Shown here in pieces: positions 15,566-22,597 of a stretch of 26,148 nt of DNA. The stretch is from Sandaracinaceae bacterium (GTDB lineage: Bacteria > Myxococcota_A > Polyangia > Polyangiales > Sandaracinaceae), in assembly GCA_025056955.1 (NCBI GenBank), contig JANWYL010000006.1:1-26148 (forward strand), read 5' to 3'. Each line of letters starts with the position of its first letter. The first letter of the stretch is position 1. The position numbers and the translations under genes were made by a program. The notes under the pieces were generated by a model, which ran no database searches, had not been told where the DNA came from, and saw only the letters and a program-made list of their open reading frames with translations.

Positions 15566-16303
15566 ATGTCCAGTGACACAAAATCCACACCACCAAAGCG
15601 TAAAGTCCCAATTTCTTGGGAAGCCCTCGAGGATGCTTTCGAAAACAACGCTCCCTCTGTCCACTCCTACCTGCACCTGGAAAGCGGTGAAGTGATCCGG
15701 CTTGTGGATGGGGTGGCCGATCCGGCCACTCACCAAAGGATTGCTTCAGACCCCTCATACCTTCGCATTGAAGCGGTGAGTTCCCGCGAACAATACCGAT
15801 GGATGGAACGCTTCATCGCTTCTATCGAAAACGCTGAGTTGCGCGAGCGGCTCGTGGGCTCAATCACCGGAAAAGGAGCCTTCCGCCGCTTCAAAGATGC
15901 CCTCATGGCATATCCAGTGGAGCGAGAGCGATGGTTCACTTTTCGCTCTGAGCGCCTCCGTGCATGCATCGAGCAGTGGCTCAACACCCACGGGATTGAA
16001 CCCATCCCCCCGAATGACTGGAGGGTGCCAAGTGTGGAAGAAATCCAAGAGAAGCTAAGCGAAGAAGAACGGCAGGCCAAGCGCTTTCGCTTGCACACGC
16101 CCGAGCAACAGCGGCGGCGCTTGATTGAGCTCATCGAGTTTTTGCCCCCAAGAGAACTCGAGTTTGCAATTGCGTTTTTGGAGTTTCTAAAAGAACGGAA
16201 GCACTTGTTTTCCAAATACCGCTGGCGTTCAGAGGAAGACAACACCCAAGACGATGCATTCGAAAAAAACACCGCAGTGGATCGAGCCAGTGAAAGCGAG
16301 TAG
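15566..16303 (+). CDS. UPF0158 family protein
   Basis: This is a 245-residue soluble protein whose first ~145 residues match the UPF0158 family, of unknown function. Marks in order are the opening ISWEALEDAFENN, then HSYLHLESGEVIRLVD, and EQYRWMERFIASIENAELRERL. The block GKGAFRRFKDALMAYPVERERWFTFRSERL and WLNTHGIEPIP follow. A charged helical C-terminal extension comes after that (about 150-245), with KLSEEERQAKRFR and RRRLIELIEFLPPRELEFAIAFLEFLKERK. It looks like a second helical domain not needed for the family match. The ATG at 15566 is the first good start. The 68 bp between glpK and this gene shows no clear signal. The SurA-N-like gene begins eight bases after its stop. Confidence 0.88.
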   Translation: MSSDTKSTPPKRKVPISWEALEDAFENNAPSVHSYLHLESGEVIRLVDGVADPATHQRIASDPSYLRIEAVSSREQYRWMERFIASIENAELRERLVGSITGKGAFRRFKDALMAYPVERERWFTFRSERLRACIEQWLNTHGIEPIPPNDWRVPSVEEIQEKLSEEERQAKRFRLHTPEQQRRRLIELIEFLPPRELEFAIAFLEFLKERKHLFSKYRWRSEEDNTQDDAFEKNTAVDRASESE

Positions 16304-16311
16304 GCTTTCTT

Positions 16312-17025
16312 GTGAGGGGAGCAAAACCGAGCAAAGGCCTCGCAGTCCTTGCCCTGGCGTTGGGATTTGCAGCTGCGAAAGCTCGAAGTGCACGTGCAGA
16401 GGAGCCGGTAGAGGCTCTCCTCGCAATTGTTGGGAAACTTGGCACCCACCATGCTGACTTTGTCCTGCTTTCGGACATCGAACTAGCCGGTGGACTCGCC
16501 ATGGCAAGAAAGGGAGAGCCCGAAAAAAAACCCTCCGCAGCAGTGCTCAAGCGGTGCATGGAGCTTTGGGTGGCCGAGCTTGTGATCGTGAGAGAAGCCC
16601 AACGCCTGGGGATGCTTGCTCCTTCTCAAGGAGACCTTGAACGCCATTGGCGCATGCTTGAAAACGCGGTGGGGGGACCCTTGGTGATCGAAGCCATCAT
16701 CCAGCGCCTCCATGCCTCAAAACAAGAAGTCGCAGCCATCGTTTTCCGTCGCGCATTGGTCGAGCGTTTTTTGAATGCCACCCTGATCGGCCCTTCCTCC
16801 ACCCATCCCCAAATGACCCATCCCCAAATGCTTGAGCAGGCTTATCAGACAGAAGCTCACCCCTACAGCGGGAAGCCTTTTGCAGAAGTAGAAGCAACTT
16901 TTCGCGATTGGTTTCGGATGGAAGAACTCGACCGGCAAATTTTGCACATGTACACCCGCTTGATCGAAAGAGCAGAGGTGCGAATTGTGCGTACCCCTAG
17001 TGCTTGGTCGGAAGGCTCGAGATGA
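16312..17025 (+). CDS. Exported SurA-N-like periplasmic protein
   Basis: This is a 237-residue protein starting at a GTG with AGG about eight bases upstream. The N-terminus (MRGAKPSKGLAVLALALGF...ARSARA) is a signal peptide, with a likely cut before EEPVE (about 29/30). The mature part is helical. Its opening AIVGKLGTHHADFVLLSDIELAGGLAMAR recalls the start of SurA/PpiD-type chaperone domains (VxxVxxxxILxSDIE), followed by LERHWRMLENAVGG and a final FRDWFRMEELDRQILHMYTRLIERAEVRI. No parvulin PPIase domain is present. The SurA-N assignment is inference from this pattern only. A perfect 15-bp tandem duplication lies at codons 164-173. Its TGA overlaps the ATG of the acetyltransferase, so the two are coupled. 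Confidence 0.72.
   Translation: MRGAKPSKGLAVLALALGFAAAKARSARAEEPVEALLAIVGKLGTHHADFVLLSDIELAGGLAMARKGEPEKKPSAAVLKRCMELWVAELVIVREAQRLGMLAPSQGDLERHWRMLENAVGGPLVIEAIIQRLHASKQEVAAIVFRRALVERFLNATLIGPSSTHPQMTHPQMLEQAYQTEAHPYSGKPFAEVEATFRDWFRMEELDRQILHMYTRLIERAEVRIVRTPSAWSEGSR
16801..16830 (+). repeat. Perfect 15-bp tandem duplication (2 copies) inside a gene
   Basis: The unit ACCCATCCCCAAATG occurs twice with no gap (16801-16815, 16816-16830). It encodes THPQM-THPQM at residues 164-173 of the SurA-N-like protein. The length is a multiple of three, so the frame is kept. Confidence 0.95.
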
Positions 17026-17492
17026 TGGCCTTGCGTTCCTTAAGGCCCGAAGACGGCGAGAAAATTCAACGAATTGCAAAAAACATTTTCAGCTCTCCAA
17101 GCCAATGGCCCTCTTTCCTTTTTTTGCAAGCCCCATCGACACGAGGATGGGTGGTGGAAGAAAATGACTCGCTCCTGGGTTATGCCATTGGTTCAATCGT
17201 CTTGGATGAAGCAGAGCTCAGTTGGATCGGTGTGCTTCCACAATTCCGGCGGCAAGGCCTAGGAAAAAAGCTTCTTCAGGCCTTTATCCAGGGCGTCCAA
17301 AAGGAGGGGGCAAAGCAGGTGTTTTTGGAAGTGCGAGCGGACAATGGGCCTGCGATTGCGCTTTACGATTCTTTCGGATTTGAGCGCATCGCTCTGCGCC
17401 GTGGGTACTATGGCGATGCCGACGCCATCGTGATGCGCCTGGCTATTGGCCCACTTCGACAAGAATCCCCCGAACGATCAAGGCCAGGCTGA
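17022..17492 (+). CDS. RimI-like GNAT N-acetyltransferase
   Basis: This is a 156-residue GNAT-fold acetyltransferase. The acetyl-CoA loop appears as VLPQFRRQGLGKKLLQAF (the Q/RxxGxG/A motif). The downstream VFLEVRADNGPAIALYDSFGFERIALRRGYYGDADAIVMRL block closely follows RimI, the enzyme that acetylates the N-terminus of ribosomal protein S18. Substrate identity beyond RimI-like is not certain. I chose the ATG at 17022: GGAAGG lies six bases upstream and the ATG overlaps the TGA of the previous gene. A TTG at 17004 would extend the frame without support. The last ~50 bases overlap the end of the convergent small membrane-protein gene. Confidence 0.88.
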   Translation: MMALRSLRPEDGEKIQRIAKNIFSSPSQWPSFLFLQAPSTRGWVVEENDSLLGYAIGSIVLDEAELSWIGVLPQFRRQGLGKKLLQAFIQGVQKEGAKQVFLEVRADNGPAIALYDSFGFERIALRRGYYGDADAIVMRLAIGPLRQESPERSRPG

Positions 17493-17730
17493 GGGTGAAA
17501 AAAAGCCCCGCCATGAGCGCAAGCAAGCGAAGATGCCGGCTTCCTCGCTTGGATGCCAAGTACCCCCCTCCCCACGCACCCCCAACCACAGAAAAAAAGG
17601 TTCCAACCCTCACTGGATAGGCCTCCCAGAGCAAAAAGAACGCGTAGCTTACCAGAAAACCCGCCGCAGCCCCGCTCAGCCAACCCAATGCCAAGGCCCA
17701 CCGCTCGTGCTCACGGGCTTCTTGAAACAT
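17443..17730 (-). CDS. Small hypothetical membrane protein
   Basis: This is a protein of about 95 residues with three apparent hydrophobic segments: ALALGWLSGAAAGFLVSYAFFLL, a glycine-rich GTFFSVVGGAWGGGYLA, and LLALMAGLFFTLSLALIVRGIL. Basic residues (SKRGSRHLR) lie between the second and third. I do not recognise the family. AtpI-like or small-permease-like folds are possible but unsupported. The ATG at 17730 begins MFQEAREHERW; a GGAGG lies 13 bases upstream, rather far. A TTG at 17772 with GAGG four bases upstream is an alternative. The hydrophobic pattern and Lys/Arg placement support a real gene. The 3' end overlaps the acetyltransferase by 50 bp on the opposite strand. Confidence 0.6.
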   Translation of the reverse strand: MFQEAREHERWALALGWLSGAAAGFLVSYAFFLLWEAYPVRVGTFFSVVGGAWGGGYLASKRGSRHLRLLALMAGLFFTLSLALIVRGILVEVGQ

Positions 17731-17838
17731 GCAAGAAGCATGGCCTCCGTTGAGGGAAAAGTCGACTTGCAAATTGCCTCAGTTGGCCTCATGTAGGGGA
17801 TGCCGCACCTTCGCGGCCTAAGCACAACGGAGGTCATG

Positions 17839-18435
17839 ATGAGCTCTCTGATTCAGAAACCAGCTCCTGATTTTGAGGCAGAAGCAGTTGTTGGCTATGA
17901 ATTTAAAACCATCAAGCTTTCCTCCTTTCGAGGGAAGCACGTGGTTCTTTTCTTCTACCCCCTCGATTTCACCTTTGTATGCCCAACAGAAATCATCACT
18001 TTCGACGAAAAGCTTGAGGAATTCCGCAAGCGCAATGCCGAAGTGATCGGTGTTTCTGTGGACTCCAAATTCTCCCACCTTGCCTGGAACAAAAAGTCAC
18101 GCAAAGAAGGCGGGTTGGGTGGCGTCCGCTATCCGATCGTGGCTGACATCACAAAGGCAATTTCCCGGAGCTACGGTGTTCTCGTCGAAGAAGGCCCTGA
18201 TGCAGGGGTGGCCCTTCGAGGCACTTTCGTCATCGACAAAAACGGAATCGTGCGGCATGCAACGATCAATGACTTGCCCCTTGGGCGCAACATCGATGAG
18301 TACCTGAGGCTCATCGACGCAATCGATTACCACGAGAAATACGGTGAAGTGTGCCCAGCCAACTGGCAACCTGGCCAAGAAGGGATGAAGCCCGATCCCG
18401 TCGCCTCGCTGGCTTATTTTGAAAAGCACGGTTGA
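17839..18435 (+). CDS. Typical 2-Cys peroxiredoxin (Prx1/AhpC class)
   Basis: This thiol peroxidase reduces hydrogen peroxide and organic peroxides, and is normally recycled by thioredoxin or AhpF-type reductases. It has 198 residues. The peroxidatic Cys48 sits in DFTFVCPTE and the resolving Cys172 in GEVCPANW. Further family marks are VDSKFSHLAWNK, FVIDKNGIVRHATINDLPLGRNIDEYLRL and the C-terminal PVASLAYFEKHG. It carries both GGLG (91-94) and a C-terminal YF (193-194), the pair known to make 2-Cys peroxiredoxins prone to overoxidation. I chose the second ATG (17839), because GGAGG lies five bases upstream and the family starts here. ATGs at 17800 and 17836 are poorer. No reductase gene is adjacent. 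Confidence 0.96.
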   Translation: MSSLIQKPAPDFEAEAVVGYEFKTIKLSSFRGKHVVLFFYPLDFTFVCPTEIITFDEKLEEFRKRNAEVIGVSVDSKFSHLAWNKKSRKEGGLGGVRYPIVADITKAISRSYGVLVEEGPDAGVALRGTFVIDKNGIVRHATINDLPLGRNIDEYLRLIDAIDYHEKYGEVCPANWQPGQEGMKPDPVASLAYFEKHG

Positions 18436-18453
18436 TTTTCCTTGGTTCGTGCG

Positions 18454-18485
18454 TCTTTGGCACCAAAAGAAGAATAGGCCAAAGA
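18454..18485 (+). terminator. Possible stem-loop after the peroxiredoxin gene
   Basis: TCTTTGGC (18454-18461) is fully complementary to GCCAAAGA (18478-18485), with a 16-base A-rich loop. It begins 18 bp after the peroxiredoxin stop. Only a short GACTTTT follows, so intrinsic termination would be weak. The rest of the 212-bp gap (to 18647) shows a possible 27-codon frame at 18545 without a ribosome site and nothing else I can support. Confidence 0.3.
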
Positions 18486-18647
18486 GACTTTTGGGGCGCT
18501 TGGCCTTGATCGTAAGCTCACTTCTTGGGAGGATCAGCGACAGGATGGCTGGCTCCTATCGTTCTCGCTTTCGCAAGGCCGGGTCGAAGGGGCGAGCCTC
18601 AGCCAATTGCTTAAGCCAATCGGCTTGAAGTGGAGAGGTCTCCAGCC

Positions 18648-19856
18648 GTGAGTCGCGATACTGAGGTCAAAGAGCAAGAAGCAGACGCAAAAGTCCTTTC
18701 TGCTGTCGCCCGATCCTCTGCTTTTCCGCCGCCTCCAAAGGAAGAGGATGAAGCCAAGGTCGATCTTAAGGCCCTGGTTGCCTCCATTCCACCCCCACCT
18801 GTCGTGAAGGAGGAGGAACTCCAAGCTCCAAGAGAAAGCCAAGGAGCTCCCCAACCTCAAGGAGCTGCCTTGCGGCCTGAATCTCCTCCTTCCGCCTCTG
18901 CTCCCGCAAAAGGGGGCATGTGGATTGGGGCGGGAATTGCCGTTGCTGCCATCGTCTTTGGTTTCGTCTACCTCAAGTCTCAAGAGCGCTCTGAGCCCCT
19001 TGAGACTCCTCGCCAGGAGGTGGCCCTTGCCTCTCCAAAAGCCCTGCCAGTTTCAACGCCTTCAGCTTCTCCTGAACCTCCCAAGGAGTCCCCGCCGCCA
19101 CCAACCCCACCAGCATCTGCGGCCGGTTCAGCACACTCTGGCGAAGTGGAGAAAAGCCCTGCTCAAGATCCTTCCCCGGAGCAGCCACAAGCATCGACCG
19201 TTGTTGCTCCTCCTGCGTCTCCTTCAAACCTTTCCGAAGCGCCTCCAAGCCGCGATGAAAGCCAGCGGGCAGGGCAATCTGCAACCCGCCGAGCTGCTCA
19301 AGGGCGCTCTGAAAATCAAGGAAAGCCCACGGAGGCCCCTTCCTCCCAGTCGCCTGCCACGGAAGCTGGAAGCCGCCCCCCTGCCACGGCCTCTGCTGAA
19401 GAACCCCCTCGTCCTCCTCTTCGAAGCGAAAGCCAGGGCGCTCCTCCAAGCACTTCCTCTGGTGGTGGCACATCTTCGCTCGATGAGGTTGTAAACCGCG
19501 CCCTTGGCGGCGCTCGTAACCTTCCCCCACCATCTCAGGGCGCGCAAGGTCCGGCCCGTCCAAGCCCACCGCCCTCAGCTGAGCTTCCAAATGAGCCAAG
19601 CCGCCAGGAGATCGCCCAAGTCCTTGGCCGCCTCATGCCCCGGATCCGCCAATGTGCGGAAGGCCAATCCGGAATCGCGCTTGCCACCATCATCATCCGT
19701 AACGATGGAAGCGTGGCCAGTGCCACCGTGAGCGGTGCGCCCTTTGGAGGTACACCTCAAGGAAGTTGCATGGAGGGTGTGTTGCGCGAAGCGCAGTTTT
19801 CACCCTTCAAACAAAGCACTTTCCGCGTTCAACAACCTCTCCAAATTCGTCCTTAA
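18648..19856 (+). CDS. TonB/AgmX-like envelope-spanning protein with proline-rich linker
   Basis: This is a 402-residue bitopic membrane protein. A cytoplasmic N-terminal ~90 residues is rich in Pro and Glu (AFPPPPKEEDEAK, SIPPPPVVKEEE). One membrane helix follows (about 91-109, MWIGAGIAVAAIVFGFVYL), then a ~200-residue Pro/Ser/Ala/Glu-rich periplasmic linker. The C-terminal ~85 residues (EIAQVLGRLMPRIRQC..., ATIIIRNDGSVASATVSG, CMEGVLREAQFSPF) resemble the TonB/AgmX-PglI C-terminal fold found in Myxococcota. By analogy the protein may carry force or contact outer-membrane partners. No ExbB or ExbD gene is present here. The zinc-ribbon and GYF modules of full AgmX are absent. I prefer the GTG at 18648 (GGAGAGG nine bases upstream) over the GTG at 18630. 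Confidence 0.78.
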   Translation: MSRDTEVKEQEADAKVLSAVARSSAFPPPPKEEDEAKVDLKALVASIPPPPVVKEEELQAPRESQGAPQPQGAALRPESPPSASAPAKGGMWIGAGIAVAAIVFGFVYLKSQERSEPLETPRQEVALASPKALPVSTPSASPEPPKESPPPPTPPASAAGSAHSGEVEKSPAQDPSPEQPQASTVVAPPASPSNLSEAPPSRDESQRAGQSATRRAAQGRSENQGKPTEAPSSQSPATEAGSRPPATASAEEPPRPPLRSESQGAPPSTSSGGGTSSLDEVVNRALGGARNLPPPSQGAQGPARPSPPPSAELPNEPSRQEIAQVLGRLMPRIRQCAEGQSGIALATIIIRNDGSVASATVSGAPFGGTPQGSCMEGVLREAQFSPFKQSTFRVQQPLQIRP

Positions 19857-19871
19857 TGAGGGTTGATTGAA

Positions 19872-21083
19872 ATGGATGCTGCCTTTCTGGATTACTTGCG
19901 AAGAGAACTCCGCCAACTCCAAGAACAGGGCCTCTATAAGCGTGAAAGGGTGATCTCTTCACCACAGAGCGCAGTGATTCGAGTTGGTGAAAAGGAGGTG
20001 CTCAATTTTTGCGCAAACAACTACCTTGGCCTTGCCGATCACCCAAAGCTCATTGAGGCAGCAATCGATGCACTGCGTCGCTATGGTTACGGGATGGCGA
20101 GCGTCCGCTTCATCTGCGGAACACACGAGGTGCACAAAGAACTCGAGGCACGGCTAAGCCGCTTTCTCGGCACAGAGGACACAATCCTCTACTCGAGCTG
20201 TTTTGATGCAAATGGTGGCCTCTTTGAAGCGCTTCTCACCGAAAAAGACGCCGTTGTTTCTGATGCCCTTAACCACGCATCGATCATCGATGGGATTCGC
20301 CTCTCAAAGGCCAAGCGATATCGCTATGCCAATAACGACATGAACGACCTCGAAGCCCAGCTTCGAAAAGCCCGAAGCGAGGGGGCTGAACGCATCATCA
20401 TCGCAACAGATGGCGTTTTTTCCATGGACGGGGTGATCGCCGATCTTCGCACGATTTGCGATCTCGCCGATCGCTATGGGGCGCTCGTCATGGTTGATGA
20501 CAGCCATGCCGTTGGTTTTGTTGGCGAAAAGGGGCGAGGCACGCATGAGCTATGCGGTGTGATGGGGCGCGTCGATATCATCACGGGAACCTTGGGGAAA
20601 GCATTGGGAGGAGCAAGTGGCGGCTACACCTCGGGGCGCAAGGAAATCATCGATTGGCTTCGCCAAAGGAGCCGCCCCTACCTTTTTTCAAACACCCTCG
20701 CACCTGTCATCGCTGCGACATCGATCGCTTGCCTTGACCTGCTCGAAGAAAGCGACGATCTCAGAAAGCGGCTCCATGAAAACGCTGCCCGCTTTCGGGA
20801 GGGGATGTCTCGGGCGGGCTTCCGCCTTCTTGGCGCAGGTCATCCGATCATTCCCATTTTGATCGGAGATGCTCGCCTCGCTTCGGAGTTGGCCGATGCC
20901 CTTCTCGAGCGCGGGATTTATGTGATTGGCTTTTCCTATCCCGTCGTGCCAAAAGGGCAAGCCCGGATCCGCACCCAAATGTCTTCAGCCCACCGCCCAG
21001 AGCACATCGACCGAGCGATTGCCGCTTTTACGGAGGCTGCCCATGCGTTGGGGGTTCTCCCCTCATCTCCAGCCCAAAGCTGA
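19872..21083 (+). CDS. kbl: 2-amino-3-ketobutyrate CoA ligase (glycine C-acetyltransferase)
   Basis: This PLP enzyme cleaves 2-amino-3-ketobutyrate with CoA to glycine and acetyl-CoA, the second step of threonine degradation. It has 403 residues; E. coli Kbl has 398. It follows E. coli Kbl closely across its length: NFCANNYLGLADHP, YSSCFDANGGLFE, SDALNHASIIDGIR, KRYRYANNDM, ATDGVFSMDGVIA, VDDSHAVGFVGEKGRG. The PLP-lysine motif TGTLGKALGGASGGY (Lys about 243) and YPVVPKGQARIRTQMS also match. This makes Kbl more likely than BioF or ALA synthase. The ATG at 19872 has GAGGG nine bases upstream, overlapping the stop of the preceding gene. The usual partner threonine dehydrogenase (tdh) is not in the window. 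Its last 21 bases overlap the convergent gene. Confidence 0.96.
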   Translation: MDAAFLDYLRRELRQLQEQGLYKRERVISSPQSAVIRVGEKEVLNFCANNYLGLADHPKLIEAAIDALRRYGYGMASVRFICGTHEVHKELEARLSRFLGTEDTILYSSCFDANGGLFEALLTEKDAVVSDALNHASIIDGIRLSKAKRYRYANNDMNDLEAQLRKARSEGAERIIIATDGVFSMDGVIADLRTICDLADRYGALVMVDDSHAVGFVGEKGRGTHELCGVMGRVDIITGTLGKALGGASGGYTSGRKEIIDWLRQRSRPYLFSNTLAPVIAATSIACLDLLEESDDLRKRLHENAARFREGMSRAGFRLLGAGHPIIPILIGDARLASELADALLERGIYVIGFSYPVVPKGQARIRTQMSSAHRPEHIDRAIAAFTEAAHALGVLPSSPAQS

Positions 21084-21566
21084 GGCATCCACCCAGGGCA
21101 CAAGGCTGAGCGAATGAGAGGCCTTGCGCTGGGAACCGTCAGAAATCTCGTAGCCGATGATGCTCCCACTGAGAGGAAACACAGCGCTCAAACCAAGGGC
21201 TCCAAAAAGCAGCCCCTGCTCAGGTTTTGAAAATAGAGCAATCGCGTAGACAGGGACCAGTGCCAAGATGCCGATCAGCTCTCCGAGGAACGCGGCCCCG
21301 CCATTTCCTTTTCCATCAACAAGGCCACCCACCCCAGAAACCACAAGAGGAAGACCAACCAGCGTCATGACCCCCGTCATGACGACAGCAAGAGCAACGA
21401 GGGATGTATTCGTCTCTAGAACACAGTCAAAACCAGAACGGCATCTATTCCGAGAAAATTCCGCGTCCAAAATCAAATAAGCGCCCACAGCCCAACGACC
21501 GAAGCCTCTAGGCAAAACCAGCACCCAATGAAGCCAAAACACGGGGGAAAAGATGTGGGTTTCCAT
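21063..21566 (-). CDS. Hypothetical multi-TM protein, 3' part of a probable frameshifted gene
   Basis: This frame encodes four hydrophobic segments: WAVGAYLILDA, SLVALAVVMTGVMTLVGLPLVVSGVGG, ELIGILALVPVYAIALFS and LLFGALGLSAVFPLSGSIIGYEI. A loop with two cysteines (RNRCRSGFDC) follows the first. This layout is common in uncharacterised myxobacterial envelope proteins, which begin with a signal peptide and a low-complexity region. Those parts are missing here but occur upstream in another frame (21508-21813). The ATG at 21566 has no ribosome site and the frame opens with a poor N-terminus, so independent expression is doubtful. It overlaps the 3' end of kbl by 21 bp. Confidence 0.5.
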   Translation of the reverse strand: METHIFSPVFWLHWVLVLPRGFGRWAVGAYLILDAEFSRNRCRSGFDCVLETNTSLVALAVVMTGVMTLVGLPLVVSGVGGLVDGKGNGGAAFLGELIGILALVPVYAIALFSKPEQGLLFGALGLSAVFPLSGSIIGYEISDGSQRKASHSLSLVPWVDASALGWR

Positions 21567-21813
21567 CGCTGGTTTTTGGCTTTGGGCCAAGCCCAGGCCC
21601 CAGAAGCCATGCTTCCTTTCTCTGGCTTTGAGCAGGGTTGGAATGGCTCAGCTGTGCTTGACTGCTTTGGACCCTTGACAGAGATGGAGGAGTAGAGGAA
21701 AGCTGCACATCTGCCTCAGCCGGCGCTTGCGCTTGGAGCCCTCCTCCAAGGCCAGCGATGATAAAAGCAAGGGTTGCAGCAACCCTCTCCTTGCTCTGCT
21801 TCCCGCATTGCAT
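21508..21813 (-). CDS. Signal-peptide segment, 5' part of a probable frameshifted gene
   Basis: The 101-residue product begins with a good signal peptide (MQCGKQSKERVAATLAFIIAGLGGGLQAQA, likely cut after QAQA). A Ser/Gln/Pro-rich stretch follows, then the start of a hydrophobic segment (HLFPRVLASLGAGFA), where it hits TAG at 21508. The multi-TM continuation lies in the frame one base further along, and the two frames overlap from 21508 to 21566 or beyond. I read both parts as one gene of about 250 codons broken by an indel (or a sequencing error). No strong Shine-Dalgarno is seen before 21813. It is divergent from the first tandem paralogue. Confidence 0.5.
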   Translation of the reverse strand: MQCGKQSKERVAATLAFIIAGLGGGLQAQAPAEADVQLSSTPPSLSRVQSSQAQLSHSNPAQSQRKEAWLLGPGLGPKPKTSDGNPHLFPRVLASLGAGFA

Positions 21814-21909
21814 AATGGGGTCTATCTTAGATTATTTTCATTTCATCACCTTCCCCTCGTTGAGACTGGGGCAGCTTTGCTATCATTTTCCCTCGCTTTG
21901 ACAATCACC

Positions 21910-22341
21910 ATGTCTTTTCTCGCCTCCTCACCCATCCGTCTTGAAAGCTTCCGAAGCGAAAGAGGCATCGCCATCGTTCAAACCCCTGCGCGAGGCATTC
22001 TCTATTCCAAAGTGCAAGGGCACGCCGATCTCGCTTTGGCCAAGCACCTCATGGAAGCCTTCGATCGGGTGGCCGCCGATTGGTCTCCGGTTGAATCCTT
22101 TCATGATTGGCAAGGGGTTCAGAGTTACGATTCCGAAGCACGGGATGCCTACATCCAATGGGCGCAAGGGCACCGCCCAAAGGTGCTGCGCGTGCACATT
22201 CTCACTGGCTCGAAGCTTGTCGCCATGGCAGTGGCTGTGGCCAAGCTCAAGCTTGACTATCTTGAGCCCTACACCGACCAAAAAGCATTTGAAGAAAGAA
22301 AGCTTGAAGCGATCTGGCGACGTCTTCGTGAGCTTCGCTGA
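21910..22341 (+). CDS. Tandem paralogue 1 of 3, unnamed small alpha/beta protein
   Basis: This is a 143-residue protein of a family repeated three times in a row here. I do not recognise it with certainty. The core reads PARGILYSKVQGHADLALAKHLMEAF, then WSPVESFHDWQGVQSYD, AYIQWAQGHRP, VHILTGSKLVAMAVAVAKLKLDYLEPYTDQKAFEERK. The order (strand, helix, strand ending in an aspartate loop, helix, strand HIL, helix) is compatible with a STAS/SpoIIAA-like fold. That is inference. The protein has no signal peptide or TM segment, so it is probably cytoplasmic. The ATG at 21910 matches the start of the paralogues; the frame is open upstream to 21727 without coding character. No Shine-Dalgarno is evident. 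The 96-bp gap to the divergent gene is AT-rich and may hold promoters (TTGAGA-N15-TATCAT at about 21860-21886, poor spacing). Confidence 0.78.
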   Translation: MSFLASSPIRLESFRSERGIAIVQTPARGILYSKVQGHADLALAKHLMEAFDRVAADWSPVESFHDWQGVQSYDSEARDAYIQWAQGHRPKVLRVHILTGSKLVAMAVAVAKLKLDYLEPYTDQKAFEERKLEAIWRRLRELR

Positions 22342-22500
22342 GCGACAAGCACGCACTGCAATTTTGTGTGTTGGCTGATTCCAAATCGGATGCTTGTGGT
22401 TTTGTCACCACTCCGCAAGCGAAAGCGAGAAGCTCAAAGAAGGCGCTTTTTTGGGCTATTTCTTGCTCCCCCCCCGCCTTTGGCCGCCTGATGGCGTGCC

Positions 22501-22530
22501 AGATTGGGCAAGAGAAGATTGGGCAAGAGA
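22501..22530 (+). repeat. Perfect 15-bp tandem duplication in intergenic DNA
   Basis: The unit AGATTGGGCAAGAGA occurs twice without a gap (22501-22515, 22516-22530). It lies in the 256-bp space (22342-22597) between paralogues 1 and 2. That space also has a run of eight C near 22468-22475 and no gene I can support. Confidence 0.95.
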
Positions 22531-22597
22531 AATGGCTCGGCCATCAGCATGGCTCCCCCTTGGATTCCGTGTAAAGAAAGGCTTATGCTCGCTGCGT

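Noticed and set aside
18973..19599. Minus-strand frame of 208 codons
   Set aside because: It is antisense to the proline-rich linker of the TonB-like gene. Repetitive codons leave opposite frames open.
22368..22574. Small plus-strand frame (GTG start) spanning the 15-bp tandem repeat
   Set aside because: It has no ribosome site and no recognisable features. It sits in the spacer between paralogues 1 and 2, and the in-frame IGQEK-IGQEK alone does not support it.
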